A DNA stretch of 64,000 bases from Diploptera punctata (GCA_030220185.1 JASPKZ010000422.1:753001-817000), one strand, 5' to 3'; positions 10,869 to 22,910 are shown, counted from the first letter of the stretch. Translations and numbers: made by a program. Notes: a model not told the origin generated them from the sequence alone.

Positions 10869-12090
10869 AGAATGATGAAATTGTTTTCATTATTTCATCC
10901 ATAAATCAAAACACTCAGTTTTCTCTTTTTTTCTGTCTCTTGACCCAAATTTCCCATTTTTGAACCGCATGCCATTGTATTTGCAAAATGCAGAATGGAA
11001 CAGAACTCTGACAGGTTGTTCAGGAATATTGGCTGTTATATTAAACATGTAGCATGTTGTCATTTATTATTTTTCTCCAAGACTGTGATAAGATGGGTTC
11101 TAATATTGTCTGTCCAGCCTAAGAAGCACACTTTGACATTTAACTTCCGGATGTATTACACGTGTATAAGTTCATGCGACCTCCGTCAGCTATTTTTTCA
11201 AGCCGATAAATTAATGCACAACAATCTTTTAATTTTTAATATTGCAGGTTGTATTAACACACACAATGGTATGTCGGAAACGAATTAATTATAATTTTAT
11301 AATTAAAATAATTATATAATACAAAATATAATTTCGATCACACATTTTATTACCGAGTTAGGGTATACCATAAATTATACGACAGCCGCCATATTTGTAA
11401 CCGACATTCAACTTGCTCTCAAGAATCGATCAGTTAGAAATAAATGTGAATTTTTAGTTACTCTCCAACCTTCGAAGAAACATGTAGGTGTATGCTGTAG
11501 TTAATATAGATAACTTCAAATAAACTAACTCACTGGCACTATCGAACCCATAAGTTCATGGCTTCAAACACGCAATTATATTAATCGAATACATTATCTA
11601 TTTTTTCGCTTTCGCTGAACTGTGCTTTGGCCAAGCACGAATCGCAGTAATTGCAGCAGTCATGTGCTTCGTGGATGTCCCGTCCATTTATTTTCCTCAA
11701 GTGTGTTTCTTAGTCTGGACAGACTATAGTTCATGATTGTTACTTACTTACTTCAGGAGATAATTATTTGATTAGTTATTTTTATTTAATCTCTCAGAAC
11801 TATCTTATCACTGTTCAAAGGACATGCTACCTGTCTAACATATGAACAACACATTATTATTTATTAAATCTCCGGAGACTGAGGGTTCCCTATATCAAAA
11901 CAATCATCGTCCTTTAACAACCTGTGAAAGTTCCATCTATGTACTGAAATGGAAATAGTTTTGGGAGTTCAAAAATGGCGCAATCGTCAACTGAAAATTT
12001 TATCTAAATCATATTGACTTGCGAACATTAGAAACTTTACAAAATCACGCCCCTTTATAGATTATAAATTTATTGTTAATTATATTTGTA
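10869..12090. other. No gene; contains one tiny LINE insertion
   Basis: Apart from a 41-bp RTE-A end at 11521-11561, no motif-bearing ORF or repeat family was recognised. The 97-codon ORF near 10995-11288 has no domain or coding-like character. Confidence 0.45.
11521..11561 (-). mobile_element. 41-bp extreme 3' end of RTE-A
   Basis: Contains only the last bases of RTE-A (ctcactggcactatcgaac) plus its tail, flanked by a candidate 7-bp duplication, cttcaaa, at 11514-11520 and 11562-11568. It fits target-primed reverse transcription that stopped almost at once. Confidence 0.65.
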
Positions 12091-12500
12091 CAGTAAACGC
12101 TCCTAATTCGCGGGTAAAAAAATTCTTTATTCGCGGATCCAGTCTGTATATTATTATTAACGCATCGGCATCTGTTTTTTACTGCAGGCGCGTGCCAAGG
12201 CGGCTTTTACAAAGAATGATTCAAATCAAATTGACAAATTAATATCAAAGTAAAACAAACCTTATTGTTGCTAAGTCTAAAGTTCGTTGTTAAAAGCAAA
12301 CCGCCGCTGTATTTCACGTGCCGCTATGTCCGTTGATAAATGCCGCCCTCGCCTCGATCAGTTTTTTATTGTATCAACTTGTCATTCGTTGCAATAATTA
12401 TTATGATTGAATAACACGCGTCTCTTCTGCTTTGTTGCCAATTTATAGTGTCGAGTAAAAGGACAATTGTTCAAAATCTCTTATTAATTGATTTTATTTT

Positions 12501-13440
12501 GACTATTTAACTCATGTCCCAAATGGGAGTCAATGACCAATCAGATTTCAGTGATTTTTGATTTACAGCCAATCACAGTCGTGTTTCGCCTCGAATTTAT
12601 CAACCGAAGTTTCATATTAAATAAAGCTCCTGCTTTTTAACATTCTGAATATGTCATAGGCCTAGCATTATTTTGCAGTGACTGACCCTCCTAGAAATAC
12701 GGCTACCAGATTGCACATATAAGTGAATGTCAGCAGATAGTACGTACGGAAGATAATATAAAACATTCGTAGCAATTGATTATACCACAAAAAAAAAACA
12801 CCGTTTGCACTTTCTTCAATGCATTATTTTCCATGTTATAACGTTGCAGAAAAATATAATTGACACTTTACATCATAGAACATCAGAAATTAATTAATAC
12901 CTATAATGTTGGTTATAAATTTCTCCACTAGAGTGCATTCTTACAATATTGCGATCCTTTGGGAATAAATAATATGATCTGCTTGTAGTGATGAACAAAA
13001 TAAGTAAATGAAGCATACCAATCGTTTCTCATTTGTTTTCAAACATCGCCGTTTACATTAAGTATGTAAATAGTTTAAAATACTTACTTACTTACTCACT
13101 GGCACTATCGAACCCGTAGGTTCATGGCCGCGCGGACATAAGCTCTCCATACATCCCTATCCTGAGCTAATGCTTTCCAATTATTCCCTGTATAATCTAC
13201 TTCCCTCAAATCATAGTTAATGTTGTTCTCCCACCTCATTCTTGGTCTACCAACTGGGCATTTTCCTTCTGGCTTTCCTACAAGAAGTTTCCATGCACGT
13301 CTTAGTTTAAAATAACTATAGTTAAATAATGATTTGTGAGTAAACAATTTAATTTTATTCGTTAAATAGTCCTAACAAATGCCACTTTTGATTTCCAAAT
13401 TCTCTAGATAAATTAGAAATCACTCGTGGCATTACTTATA
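12501..13440 (+). repeat. GACTATTTAA-family element, interrupted by RTE-A
   Basis: Starts gactatttaactcatgtccc and ends cactcgtggcattactta, like the other copies listed. It carries the two CCAAT motifs and a degenerate version of the TATA-like segment, but the terminal hairpin is shortened near 13400-13420. An RTE-A 3' fragment is inserted at 13083-13303. Confidence 0.8.
13083..13303 (-). mobile_element. RTE-A LINE 3' fragment with 11-bp TSD
   Basis: A 5'-truncated copy of the RTE-A 3' end, flanked by agtttaaaata at 13072-13082 and 13304-13314. The host repeat carries this sequence once in its other copies, which supports a true duplication. The tail is (CTTA)n on the plus strand. The C-terminal RT frame (…GKCPVGRPRMRW…) is still readable. 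Confidence 0.9.
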
Positions 13441-13557
13441 ATTTTTGTTTTATTTTGTAACCTTGGAACGTATATCCTATATACCCATACAAATTACTAT
13501 TCCATATTCGCGGCATATTTGCCGAACATATCCCCCCCGAATAAGGAGCTTTTACTG

Positions 13558-14571
13558 TACTCTAATGGTCTGGCTTCATTCTTGTATTATAGCGTCACTG
13601 ATCACGTTGACGGTCAAAATTAAAGAAGTCACCGCCCGATTGACGGTCAATCGGATTCAACTAGCATTTTATTTAGGCGAAGTCTTAACAATACCAAAAA
13701 CATTAGCAGAGAAAAAGTAAGCCGCCCGTCAATGCGATCACCGACGACATAATACAGAATAAAGAAAAATTAAACCATCAGAACTCATCTTAACACGATC
13801 TTTGAGAAAAATAAGACGATAACATGTTACATATCTTAACACGTTACATTACTCTTAATAACCTTTCAGTCATTGCAGACCACGATTTTCTTATATGAAA
13901 AAGCGTAACCAATAACCTTTGTTTTCTTATATAAAAACACAACCAACAACCTGTGAACATTTGTCGGGAGATGAATGCAGGCTTTCACGGCCGATAATTG
14001 CAATGTTAAGAGATTCCGGGATATGTGGCCGTGATCCAAGAATGGTGCTTCTTCCAGAAATTTCTCCCTTGAGAGAATCGGCTTAACTATATTGAGGCCC
14101 TTGTAACACCTATTAATTCTCTTTCACCCATGTGATTGGAACATGTGCAGGTGAGACCAGCACGTAGACCATGAAGCAGTATGTCAGACACTTTGCATAA
14201 TCCGATTCGAATCTTGGTCTCGGCAGGATTTTTGAAAACACTAATGTGATAGTGAAATTATTTTGTCAATTAACTTTTTTTTGTGAAGGTTGGCAAGATT
14301 AGGAAAAAAAAATATCTTGTCACTGCCCCTGGCACCATTTTGGCATTGACAGCTTTAATGATAACACAATTAAACGTTACAAGGCCTAAACATTGTTTCT
14401 TTTGTTGTATTCAGTGTGTGTTTTATTGGAACGTTTAAATACGAATTATTTATCAGAAAATGGGATTGTAAACTCATAGTTACTTATTAGAAAATGGGTA
14501 AGTTTGATTACAAATATTGCATTAAATAATAACTTATTCGAATAGAATATAAATATTAAAAAAATTAATGC
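13558..14571. other. No gene seen
   Basis: Mixed AT-rich sequence without a recognised family. A tRNA-like tract near 14160-14240 (…ccgattcgaatcttggtctcggcagg) may be the head of a decayed SINE. Confidence 0.4.
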
Positions 14572-14835
14572 CACCAGGTTGTCTTTTATAACATTTCTGG
14601 ATTTCTCCCCTGGCGTTGGCGGAATTGTAATCCAAAGGTGAAGTTACGTTACCCCGATGATTGATGTGATAAATGACAATTAAGTACCAGGAGAGTTCTT
14701 AACGTAAATTCAAGACCATGGGCAAACACATAAACCCTTTAAGAAAAAAATGCTATGGTCTGACCGAGAATGGAACCCGGGACCTCGTGAACAGCAGTCA
14801 GTAACGCTGACCACTAGCCCATGCGGCTGGTCAAA
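14572..14835 (-). mobile_element. SINE-C copy (tRNA-headed)
   Basis: On the minus strand the head lies at about 14760-14835 (ccgcatgggctagtggtcag, then a gaggtcccgggttcc box B). The body includes the gttacgttacccc.gatgat and accaggaga blocks shared with the copy at 57648-57935. Confidence 0.7.
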
Positions 14836-15202
14836 TTGAAAATTAATACTGATAATAATGAAAAGCTATGGACAATGCATTTTTACGATAATAAATTAGT
14901 AGTGAAATATGATTGTGTGAAATAACCGAGTGATTAACTATAGGGATAATTGACGCGTTCATTAAGACCCCCAGCTAACTGAATTCAGTTCATATACTAT
15001 TAGTAACATTCTTGTTCATTCAGCTGAGATTTTGTGATATAAAGTAAATGTTCTATCTTCCAAAATGTGATTTATTTTTTATCATCATTTCAGAGTATCA
15101 TAATAGCCTAACACACCTATACTTAATAAAATAAATACTCTTTTGCAACTATTTCTACTTAAAATTAATTACAACTAAAACCAACGAAATTAAACATTCG
15201 CA

Positions 15203-16620
15203 TGTTTGCAACATTTCTGTTCATACACTTAAAACACAGAACTATGTCTTCATTTAATACTTAGTAGAGTACACCTTAGCTTTAATCACTGCTTGGCATC
15301 GTCATTGCATTGAATTAACTTTTTTTATTGTCTCAGGTGTGATTTTATCCCATTCTTCTCTAATGAAACATTTTACCTCTTCTTTTTAAGCCCCTTTCCT
15401 TTTACGGACATTTTTCTTCAACTCGGACCAAAGATTCTCTATTGGATTTAGATCAGCTGACTATGGAGGTGTTCTCAGCTGCTTCGGATCGTTCCAGATC
15501 AACAAAGCTTGTTAATGTCTGCAGTATGTTTACTGCCATAGTCTTATTGGAATATGTAATTCTGTCCCAGTCCAATTTTTATGGCACTTTGTTTTACATT
15601 TTCCTTCAATATCCTGTTGTAGTGCCACTTATCCATTATTCCGTCATTGAAGTGGAGGTTTCCAACACCGCTGGAAGACATACAGGCCCAGATCATATCT
15701 GAACATCCTCCGTGTTTCACAGTCGGATAAGTATTCACCTTATCATCAGCAGTGTTGGGTTTCCTCCAAACGCTTATCATATCATCTGATCCGAAGATAT
15801 TTATTTTGCTTTCATGGGACCAAATTACACGTTCCCAAAACCCCTGTAATTTGTTTTTTTTATGCTCTTTTGCAAAGAGTAATCTTGAAGTACAATTTTT
15901 TTCACTTACATATGGCCTTTTTCGCGGTCTGTGGCCATGATAATTATGCGACCACAGTACACGACGAACAATCTGATTGCTCATTTACTTTGCTTACACT
16001 TCTTCCACCATAGGCAAGTTCCGGGACACTAATCCGAGGATGTGCTCTAACATGCCTTAGTATAAAACGTTCTTCTCTTTCGTTTATTATTTTTTCTCTA
16101 CCTTTATGCTGAACATTTTCTATGGTACCTTCATACTTGAACTTGGTAAGTATGTACTGTACAATAGCATGTGATTTGCCCACTATATTGCCCATTTCCC
16201 TCAGTGATTTACTTCTTAAAGCAAAGTGTTGACAATAGTTCTCTTTAAGTCTGAACTAAACTGCAATCTCTTTTCCATTGTATACACGCATGAAGAAAGT
16301 ACTTGAATGCTATGAAACAACCCTCCCTACTCGTTCACTTGAGTAGGTAACACAACATTAGTTTACAAACACACAAAGGATAGATACAGCATTATTTGAG
16401 TGTATGAACAAGACTGTTGTATTCCAGATCCATCCATGTTGCTATGCTAAAGTAATTATTGGTTTTCCAAATTAATTTAAACGTGCTACAATATAAAATT
16501 GTCATACATTTCCGTAACGGAGCTAATATTATTACGCCGCCTAGTATCAATTTTAAAACTTAAATAGATCTAAAATTAACAAAAAATGTAAGCTGTATGA
16601 ACAAGATTGTTGCTAACTGT
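15203..16620 (-). mobile_element. Tc1-like DNA transposon
   Basis: The ends are inverted repeats around gcaacattTctgttcatac (left, about 15203-15230) and its partner gtatgaacaagattgttgc (right, about 16594-16620). The motif tgtatgaacaagactgttg also occurs internally at 16401-16419, reminiscent of the inner direct repeat of IR/DR-type Tc1 elements; no matching inner repeat was found on the left. The length (~1.4 kb) and encoded protein fit Tc1. Confidence 0.8.
15254..16278 (-). pseudogene. Tc1-like transposase, frameshifted
   Basis: About 340 codons on the minus strand from ATG at 16278 to a TAA at 15254-15256, close to the usual ~340 aa. The N-terminal helix-turn-helix region contains REMGNIVGKSHAIVQYI and KFKYEGTIEN (15944-16240). 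The catalytic part (15544-15984) has VIWSHESKINIFGSDD, VKHGGCSDMIWACMSS and GNLHFNDGIMDKW. The C-terminus has SADLNPIENLWSELKK with the catalytic Glu at about 15433. The first catalytic Asp, normally in WSDES, is His here. Several frameshifts and stops show it is inactive. Confidence 0.88.
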
Positions 16621-16621
16621 A

Positions 16622-17379
16622 TCTGATACCTAGAGATACCTACTTACGCATAAGCCTTTTGGAAATACTTTACATGTGACGCGATTTTTTTTGCAAGTTC
16701 CAATCACACACCATGCGCATGCGCCAACAAACGCGAAGCAGTTTACACCAAGGAACCACGGGATGCAATCAACATGTGCAAGATATTTAGTGAACCTAAA
16801 AGCTAACCTAACGCAATTTAAGCACTCTAACCTGTTTTAAACGCTCAAAAATAAATAGTAAGTTCTGAAATTCTGAAGTACATGTATACAGTTAATTAGT
16901 ACATACTCTATATTGGCTGCACTGGAACATGTCTTTGTTGTTGCATAGAATATTCGTTAAAATCAATATGGTTGCCACGTCTTCAGGCTACGTATGTAGT
17001 TAAATATCATTAAAAATATTGAAATAATCGTTAGAAAACACGTAAAAATCATCGTAAATGGTGGGGAATTACTTGAAAATGAAATCCTGACAATACAAAT
17101 TGACAGGAGTTTATGAAGGAATTTAGAAGGTCACGTCACAGATTATACAGTTTAGTTAGCCTTTCTAATAATATTTTCCCCCAACGGCTTCGAATTATAC
17201 TTTTTAAAGCATTCCCTTCGAGCTACTTGATCTGCCCATCTCAATCTCTTAGATTTAATATTTATGTGAAATAATGCTATTAAAATGGTGTAGTTGCTAA
17301 GTGGAATGCTCAACATCTAGGGACTGAAGTTAGCCTAACAATATTTGTGTTATGTACCCTGTTGAGTGTTAACTATGTG
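16622..17379. other. No gene seen
   Basis: No motif-bearing ORF or recognised repeat between the Tc1-like element and a SINE-D copy. Confidence 0.45.
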
Positions 17380-17710
17380 TATTTTATTGAATGGTCCTCT
17401 TTAACGTTCAAATCAATTAGCGTTGGAATTCTAATCCTCCGAGATTGAAAAAGCCGAAAAATTGTGCTCAGAATTTTCTTATTTCAGGATTGGGGTTCTT
17501 TTACGTGATGTAAATTATAACATTGTACCCATTGATGCAATTTCTTTCCGAAGGAAAGGTTTGTATCCGCGATCCACTGAACTGGAAGTGATCATGATTG
17601 TCCGCTACCGACAATAATTCAGTGATAAGCTTCTATGAAATGGATCATGGCAATGACATTCCAATCCTGCACTTGCCTTGAAAACTCAGGACGAAGAAGT
17701 CTTATTTGTC
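17380..17710 (-). mobile_element. SINE-D copy, diverged
   Basis: Shares the SINE-D pattern seen at 28345-28610 and 39520-39805: a distal TTAACG.CGTT-type block, the ttc.ttccgaaggaaa block (17550-17560 here) and a tRNA-like head. Next to it, two diverged tandem units start gataagcttctatgaaatg (17626 and 17758). Confidence 0.5.
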
Positions 17711-17879
17711 AGCCACTGGATTTAAATCCGGGTTCCCGAAAATAAAAACAATTAATTGATAAGCTTCTATGAAATGACGGTTATGATGAATGGATCATGT
17801 CAATGTAATTTCCAATCAAGCATTTGCATTGAAAACTCCGGACAAAGAAGTCAGATTTGTCAGCTACTGAATTTGACTC

Positions 17880-18056
17880 CCTGAAACAAGTATCAAATTT
17901 TACAGCATAAGCCAACTCGCTCGGTGGGACAGTATTTTTAGCGAATTTCGAAGGAATGTAGTTATTGAGGTTGTTCTTATGAAACTATTTTTAAAAAGTT
18001 TTACGAATCTCCATCGATCTAGACACCGAAAGTGACCATGAAAAAAAATTACCTAC

Positions 18057-18096
<40 letters not shown>

Positions 18097-19640
18097 TATA
18101 ATATTATAATAAAGGAACATTTCTTTATCATACTTATAGGCCTATCCACCTAGGTCTATAATATAACGTTTGGGTGTGTGTGTGTGTGTGTGTGTATATA
18201 CACACAACGTATGTTAACGCGCTGGCCGAACGAAAATCGGTATATAGGAATCAATTAAAAAGTAAGGTTGTTAACCAGGAAAATCGGATTATCTAAATAT
18301 TATTCCCTGAGAGTAATTAATAATAATAGCAATAATTAATTCGTTATCTCTGTCAAAAATTAAATTTATTCAAGTCGATGTTTCAAATGGGTAACTGGAA
18401 ATGTCAAATGTCTTGAAAATGATCTCACACAAGAAGATTAAAACGTCAACTTGAATAAATTGAATAGGTATATGATAACGCATTAATCATTATTATTAGG
18501 AGTATGTTCACCTGAAGCAAACATTTGAAAATCGCTCTAAAGACACAATTTTCAATTTTTCGCAGTTGAAATAATACAAATAAATAAATTCTCATCATTA
18601 GGAGTTGGGATTTACCTGAAAACAGTAATTTAAAAGATCGCTCTAACGACCGCCATTTTTTTCGCAACATAACTGGATACATACGATTTAATTATAAGAA
18701 ATATATCTAAAAGCAGCACAATCGGACCATACATTCGACTTATTTTGGAATTCTCTTAGTTTACGTAGTACCTGTGTGACGTACTTTATTAATGGTCTCA
18801 TCCCTGGACCTGGCATTATGCCATATACGAGTATAGAGTGTTTTAGAGGAATGAAACCCAACACAGCACTTCGATTGTCAAAAAAAAAAGTACGACCCTG
18901 GAATTTGGACTACATGCTTCCTAATACGAGCCCCAAACGCTATATACGGATGCCCTAAATTCTGATTTAAGGAATTCAACTTTATTTATTAAATAGGTAT
19001 TTGTTGTGTGGTAAAGTAGGCGTCTCTAATCTTGCGCGACATTTCCCTTGTTTACTCTCAGATCTAGTAAGACGGATATCAATAAATTAATGCCTTGTTT
19101 CTTAATGGAAGTAAAAATATATAATCGTAAAATTTTAAGAGCTTTTTACGCTTGAATGGATGGACATGGCATAAAAACGAGATCTTGAATGTAACGTGTT
19201 GTATTATTGTATTCATATAGAACGTAATTTATTTTAGAGGGATATAAAGATGAAACATTTCGAGATAGGCGAACTTGTCTATCTGGGCGTGGGGTTGACA
19301 ATTCCACCCCGTAAAAAACTAACCGTTGAGAAGCCCAAAGACAACCATGGCGACCAAATGCAAGGAAAAAAGTCGCTAAGAATAGAGAAATCTGAAGGAG
19401 AATTCTTAAGGAGGCTGTGACTTGATCCGGGTTGTTGCGCCAAACATGATGCTCTTGTCTTTCTACAATCATTTTTCATTTTTTATACATCACCCATCCA
19501 ATATATTTCTTGTTTTCTTCTTTTTTATTTTACTATTGCTATTATTCTATTAGCTTATTTTTTTATTTTTCCTTTTTGTTTTTATTTTTGTTTTTATTCT
19601 TGTTCTAATTTGTTTTATTTTACTTTCTTATATAATTCCA
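17880..19640. other. No gene; two microsatellites
   Basis: (TA)n at about 18058-18088 and (TG)n at about 18173-18195. Two segments near 18480-18540 and 18585-18650 resemble each other (caaacatttgaaaatcgctctaa / cagtaatttaaaagatcgctctaa). No coding signal was found. Confidence 0.5.
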
Positions 19641-19725
19641 TGGCGCGACAGGCCTAGAAGGCCTTTTGACCTACCAGTCGGCTGCTGGCCTTACTTCCTC
19701 ATGTGTTAATTACAAAGGTGGATGA
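19641..19725. repeat. Short dispersed repeat (ccatggcgcgacaggcctag)
   Basis: Related to an inverted pair at 54239-54412 that also carries the cctagaaggc and accagcc.gctg blocks. Function unknown. Confidence 0.5.
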
Positions 19726-19739
19726 TAAGAATATTTTTT

Positions 19740-20039
19740 GTATTATATAAAACTTTCCTCATTAGAGGATTGCCACAAGGATAAAGTGATATAGACAATT
19801 TTCAAAATTGATGAAATACATTTTGTAAATATATTTAAAAATTTCAAATTGTAATTGAAGTATATTCTATAAAGTAGAAATTTTGTAAAAATGGTTTCTT
19901 AAAATTGAAATTGATCCTCTAATGGCAGCGATGACAATTTTAGAAAGATACACTCTGTCCAAATCTAAGAAATTCCAAAATTTAGCTAAGAATCCTGGTA
20001 TAGTACCTCTTGCCCCTATCACCAATCCTGTGACAGTTA
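19740..20039 (-). mobile_element. LINE 3' fragment, copy 1 of 2
   Basis: Near-identical to 62888-63176, and both begin at the same internal point (plus-strand boundary …tgtgacagtta). The first ~175 bases on the minus strand are coding-like and the rest is a 3' UTR. Confidence 0.65.
19867..20039 (-). pseudogene. C-terminus of a LINE polyprotein
   Basis: An open frame on the minus strand reads TVTGLVIGARGTIPGFLAK, then FWNFLDLDRVYLSKIVIAAI, and ends …NHFYKISTL before a TAG at 19867-19869. The pattern (GARGTIP…F followed by an alpha-helical …ILRNH… tail) resembles the C-terminus of R2-like reverse-transcriptase proteins, from memory. The same frame is open in the second copy (63007-63176), which argues for genuine coding ancestry. 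There is no start codon because the gene is 5'-truncated. Confidence 0.55.
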
Positions 20040-20051
20040 TAGAGGTGACAT

Positions 20052-20290
20052 GTGATTAGCCTGTCCGGTCCCAGCCGTTATAGCTGGTTTTATCAACTAG
20101 GAATCGCTACTTATTGTAGCTACCCAAATTCCTCACTATGTTGTATGGGATCTGTTTCTTACTGGCATAAATTCGATGAAAAAAATATCTTCTCCCATGG
20201 GGTTGGTACTAGCGCAAGTCTCATACCTCTGCACAAATGTATTACTCTCGGCTATTGCGGGGCACATATATTTCTCATATAAGACCCAAC
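20052..20290 (+). repeat. SINE-F-like repeat
   Basis: Shares a pattern (gttatagctggttttatcaac, tacccaaattcctc, ttctcccatgg) with 27698-28010 and 44745-44905. tRNA-like promoter boxes are not clear, so SINE status is an inference. Confidence 0.45.
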
Positions 20291-20734
20291 AGTTTGAGAC
20301 GTCTGTAGGATTATGTGCGATTGTGCCGTGAATTGTACTCATTTGTGTGGATAATGTGACAATATAAAAAGTGTTTTGTTTCTGTTTCATGGCCTAATTG
20401 ATGTAATACTTGTACACTGTATGTTAAATCCACAAATTTTGCTTTAAATAAAGTGTTATATGTAAAAGAGACTGATTCATAACAATTTGTGGGAAATTTC
20501 AAACAATACTTCTCTTTTAATTACCCCGTTTAATTATTAAATTGTTTTAGAAATGAAATGCATTAAATTAATAATGTAAACATTAATATATGCATTATTT
20601 TTATTTTACTTTGTTTGTCATGGATAATGTTGAAATACAGTTCTTTCATGTGTTTGACCAGTGAGTCCACATCATTTTGAAGTTCATTATAATAATTATG
20701 TTGATATCAGTGACGTAATATTTTTAATTTTTAC

Positions 20735-20965
20735 GAAATTGAATTGTTAAATGAGCGTGTTTTCCATTGTTTTAGTTAATTAAATTTTATTTGTTATATT
20801 ACACAGCAGTGACGACACGTGGGATGATTCCGGAACCATACATTTTTAAATGGCAAAAAAGTTTTTGTTGTACCATAATTATCTTCGACACAGAGATAAC
20901 TAATGTTGAAGCACAAAAAAGTAAAATTTTCAAATTAGAAAGCCTATTGGTAATTATCAAAGTCA
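20735..20965 (+). repeat. Dispersed repeat, pair with 23205-23400
   Basis: The two copies share ttttccattgttttag, cgacacgtggg and gcctattggt. The adjacent short frame ending LYTYGSDVWRAK (to 21060) resembles the …YGSE.W block of LINE reverse transcriptases, but the match is too short to be sure. Confidence 0.55.
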
Positions 20966-21081
20966 ATCAGCATCTAGAGCCAGTAAATTTAGAATTAACT
21001 AACAAAACTTTAATTCGCTCATTGTATACTTATGGATCTGATGTTTGGCGTGCTAAATAAGGATCTTATAACAGACTTAAG

Positions 21082-21262
21082 CCCACCGCTTTGGTCTCGA
21101 AATAGCATCGCTGCTTTGTACCGGTTCGATCTCCATTCGGGACAAGTTTCTTGGGTTGTTTTTTTTCGGAGTTTTTCCTCGCCTGTAAGACGAATGTCAG
21201 GAAACTTTAAGGCCCAAATGGTCCCCGAAGATCATCTCTGGCCATCATAATAATCATTATCC
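21082..21262 (+). mobile_element. SINE-B copy (tRNA-headed)
   Basis: The head ccaccgctttggtctcgaaa is followed by a box B-like ggttcgatctcc, a T-rich segment, cctcgcctgtaagac, gtcaggaaactttaaggccc and a CATCATAATAATCAT-type tail. It matches 56308-56480 (+) and, inverted, 22288-22445 and 36262-36480. Confidence 0.7.
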
Positions 21263-21599
21263 TATCCGCCATGTTTAGTGTACGCTATATTGTGTGAATG
21301 GTGTGTTTATTTTAATGTTGTGTTGTCTCGGAGGAAGTCTTGACATTAAGCTGATTCCTCATTCGGAAATGCCCTCTGTGTTCTTGTGTGGTCAAAAAAG
21401 TACGTGTGTGATCCCGACCGGTTGTGCTACTGTAAGCCCGGGTGGAGTGTGACATGTAAAAAGTACATATTAGGTAAGAGTTAATGGAATGAATAACAAA
21501 CATACTTAAATATTTAAAAAAAGGCGTTAATGAAAATATTGGGAGCTGTTAAAATAGACAACAATTGAAGAATACGTTACAATTAGGAATTTATATTTT

Positions 21600-21720
21600 A
21601 TAGTGTTCTGCTCAAGGACAGGTCTTTCACTGCAACCATGGCATTTTCATGCTATGCTTGCAGTTTTACTAGGGAATTATAGGCCTAGATGTGGTAGCTT
21701 CCCGTTGCTTTCCACAGAAT
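21600..21720 (+). repeat. Dispersed repeat (ttttcatgctatgctttgca)
   Basis: Recurs at 35068-35156 and 36188-36262 with ggtctttcactg, catgctatgctt and agctttact. The third copy directly abuts a SINE-B. Not recognised. Confidence 0.6.
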
Positions 21721-22287
21721 TAATGGTGTTATTTCAAGGTATGTCATAAAAATAAGGTAATTGGATTGGTTATATGAAAAGAATGAATAAGGATAGAAAA
21801 ATGAAACACATTTTCCTCTTATCCACGAGGAGAGGGTGAGCTAAGGGGAAAAAATGATAGGATTCTGTAAATTAGTTATCTGGCGATAAAAATAATATGG
21901 AGTTTGGTGCAAACATAATTGGATATGGATATCTCGATGAGGCCCATTGAGGAAGCAAATGCTCTTATTGGGCTGTAGCCACAAAGATGATATTTGCTGA
22001 TTGTCATACATGGGATGTAAAAATAAAATTAGTAAAAAAGTAATAAATTAGAAATAGCTATTTTGAACGAAACATCCTCTCTTTCTGCCTTAGTTTAACC
22101 TCTCCAATCACTCTTGAACGTTGTTTTGCATGTATATTAATCAATGGATTACATAATACTTTTTCGACCATACAAGGACATGAATGGCCTCCCAGGATAA
22201 GTGATCTGCCCAAAGTCAGGACTTTTCTCGAGTTAACACGAACTTTAAGATAAGCCACAATTCACTCATACATTCGTACTAAAAAAT

Positions 22288-22445
22288 AATGAGAATGTGA
22301 TGTAGATGATTATGATGATCACGTGTTTCGGGGAATATTTGGACCTTAATTCTTTCTGAAATTTCTTTCACAGGCGAGGAAAACCCCGAAAAAAAATGAA
22401 GGTAACTTCTTTCGACCAGAGATCAGTGCGTTCGAGCCAACTACG
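22288..22445 (-). mobile_element. SINE-B copy, diverged
   Basis: An inverted SINE-B: the gatgat-type tail at about 22300, cacaggcgaggaaa, and a head ending at about 22445. Older than the other copies, judging by mismatches. Confidence 0.5.
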
Positions 22446-22797
22446 TTATACCTAGCAAATTATTGTGAACGTTAACAATAGTATTCCTTTCTGTTTTTTT
22501 TTCTTCAGAAATTGGTAAAACGGGTCATATTGGAGTTTACTTCAGTTTCTGGCACTGAACCACTATATAAAAGTGCAACAAATAATAAATTATGTGGAAA
22601 GAAAATTTCATTTCTCTAAGTAGTCTTATATTCAAACAAAGAAAACATTACGTAAACCAATATAAAATCGTCATGGTTTTTATCGGAAACTTGATTGATT
22701 TTAGGATAACTGTAGTATAAAATATAGCTAGTGCCATTATTTAGCCATGTGCCGAGAATGCGTCGCGGACTGGAAGTGAATGTTTCTTTTTTTTATA

Positions 22798-22910
22798 AGT
22801 GCCACCAGATTGTCATTATGGAATTTCTGATATTCTCTCCAGGTATATTTTGTGACCACTTCTGAGGTTGGGGCGCCTGGAAGGCGGGTGTTTGAACTGG
22901 TAAAGCCTCG
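22798..22910 (-). mobile_element. SINE-C partial copy
   Basis: The gtgccaccagattgtc and gcgcctggaaggcg blocks match the distal half of SINE-C; the tRNA-like head is absent. Confidence 0.5.

Larger units (their letters stand above)
12091..13557. mobile_element. pogo-like MITE carrying two nested insertions
   Basis: Terminal inverted repeats: left CAGTAAACGCTCCT at 12091, and right (reverse complement) CAGTAAAAGCTCCT ending at 13557, each continuing into an ATTCG.GGG block. Both sit next to a TA (12089-12090 and 13558-13559), the target of Tc1/mariner/pogo elements. Removing the inner insertion (12501-13440) leaves about 530 bp with no transposase, a MITE-sized element. Confidence 0.75.

Noticed and set aside
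13105..13347. 80-codon ORF ending in the RTE-A C-terminus
   Set aside because: It starts in the host repeat and crosses the TSD into the LINE fragment, so the N-terminus is spurious.
12501..13440. GACTATTTAA family as a TIR-type MITE
   Set aside because: The two ends (gactatttaactcatg and the complement of gcattacttatg) are not inverted repeats and no constant TSD was found around solitary copies.
20791..21060. ORF ending YTYGSDVWRAK as a LINE gene
   Set aside because: Only one short motif resembles a reverse transcriptase; the rest is a dispersed non-coding repeat also found at 23205-23400.
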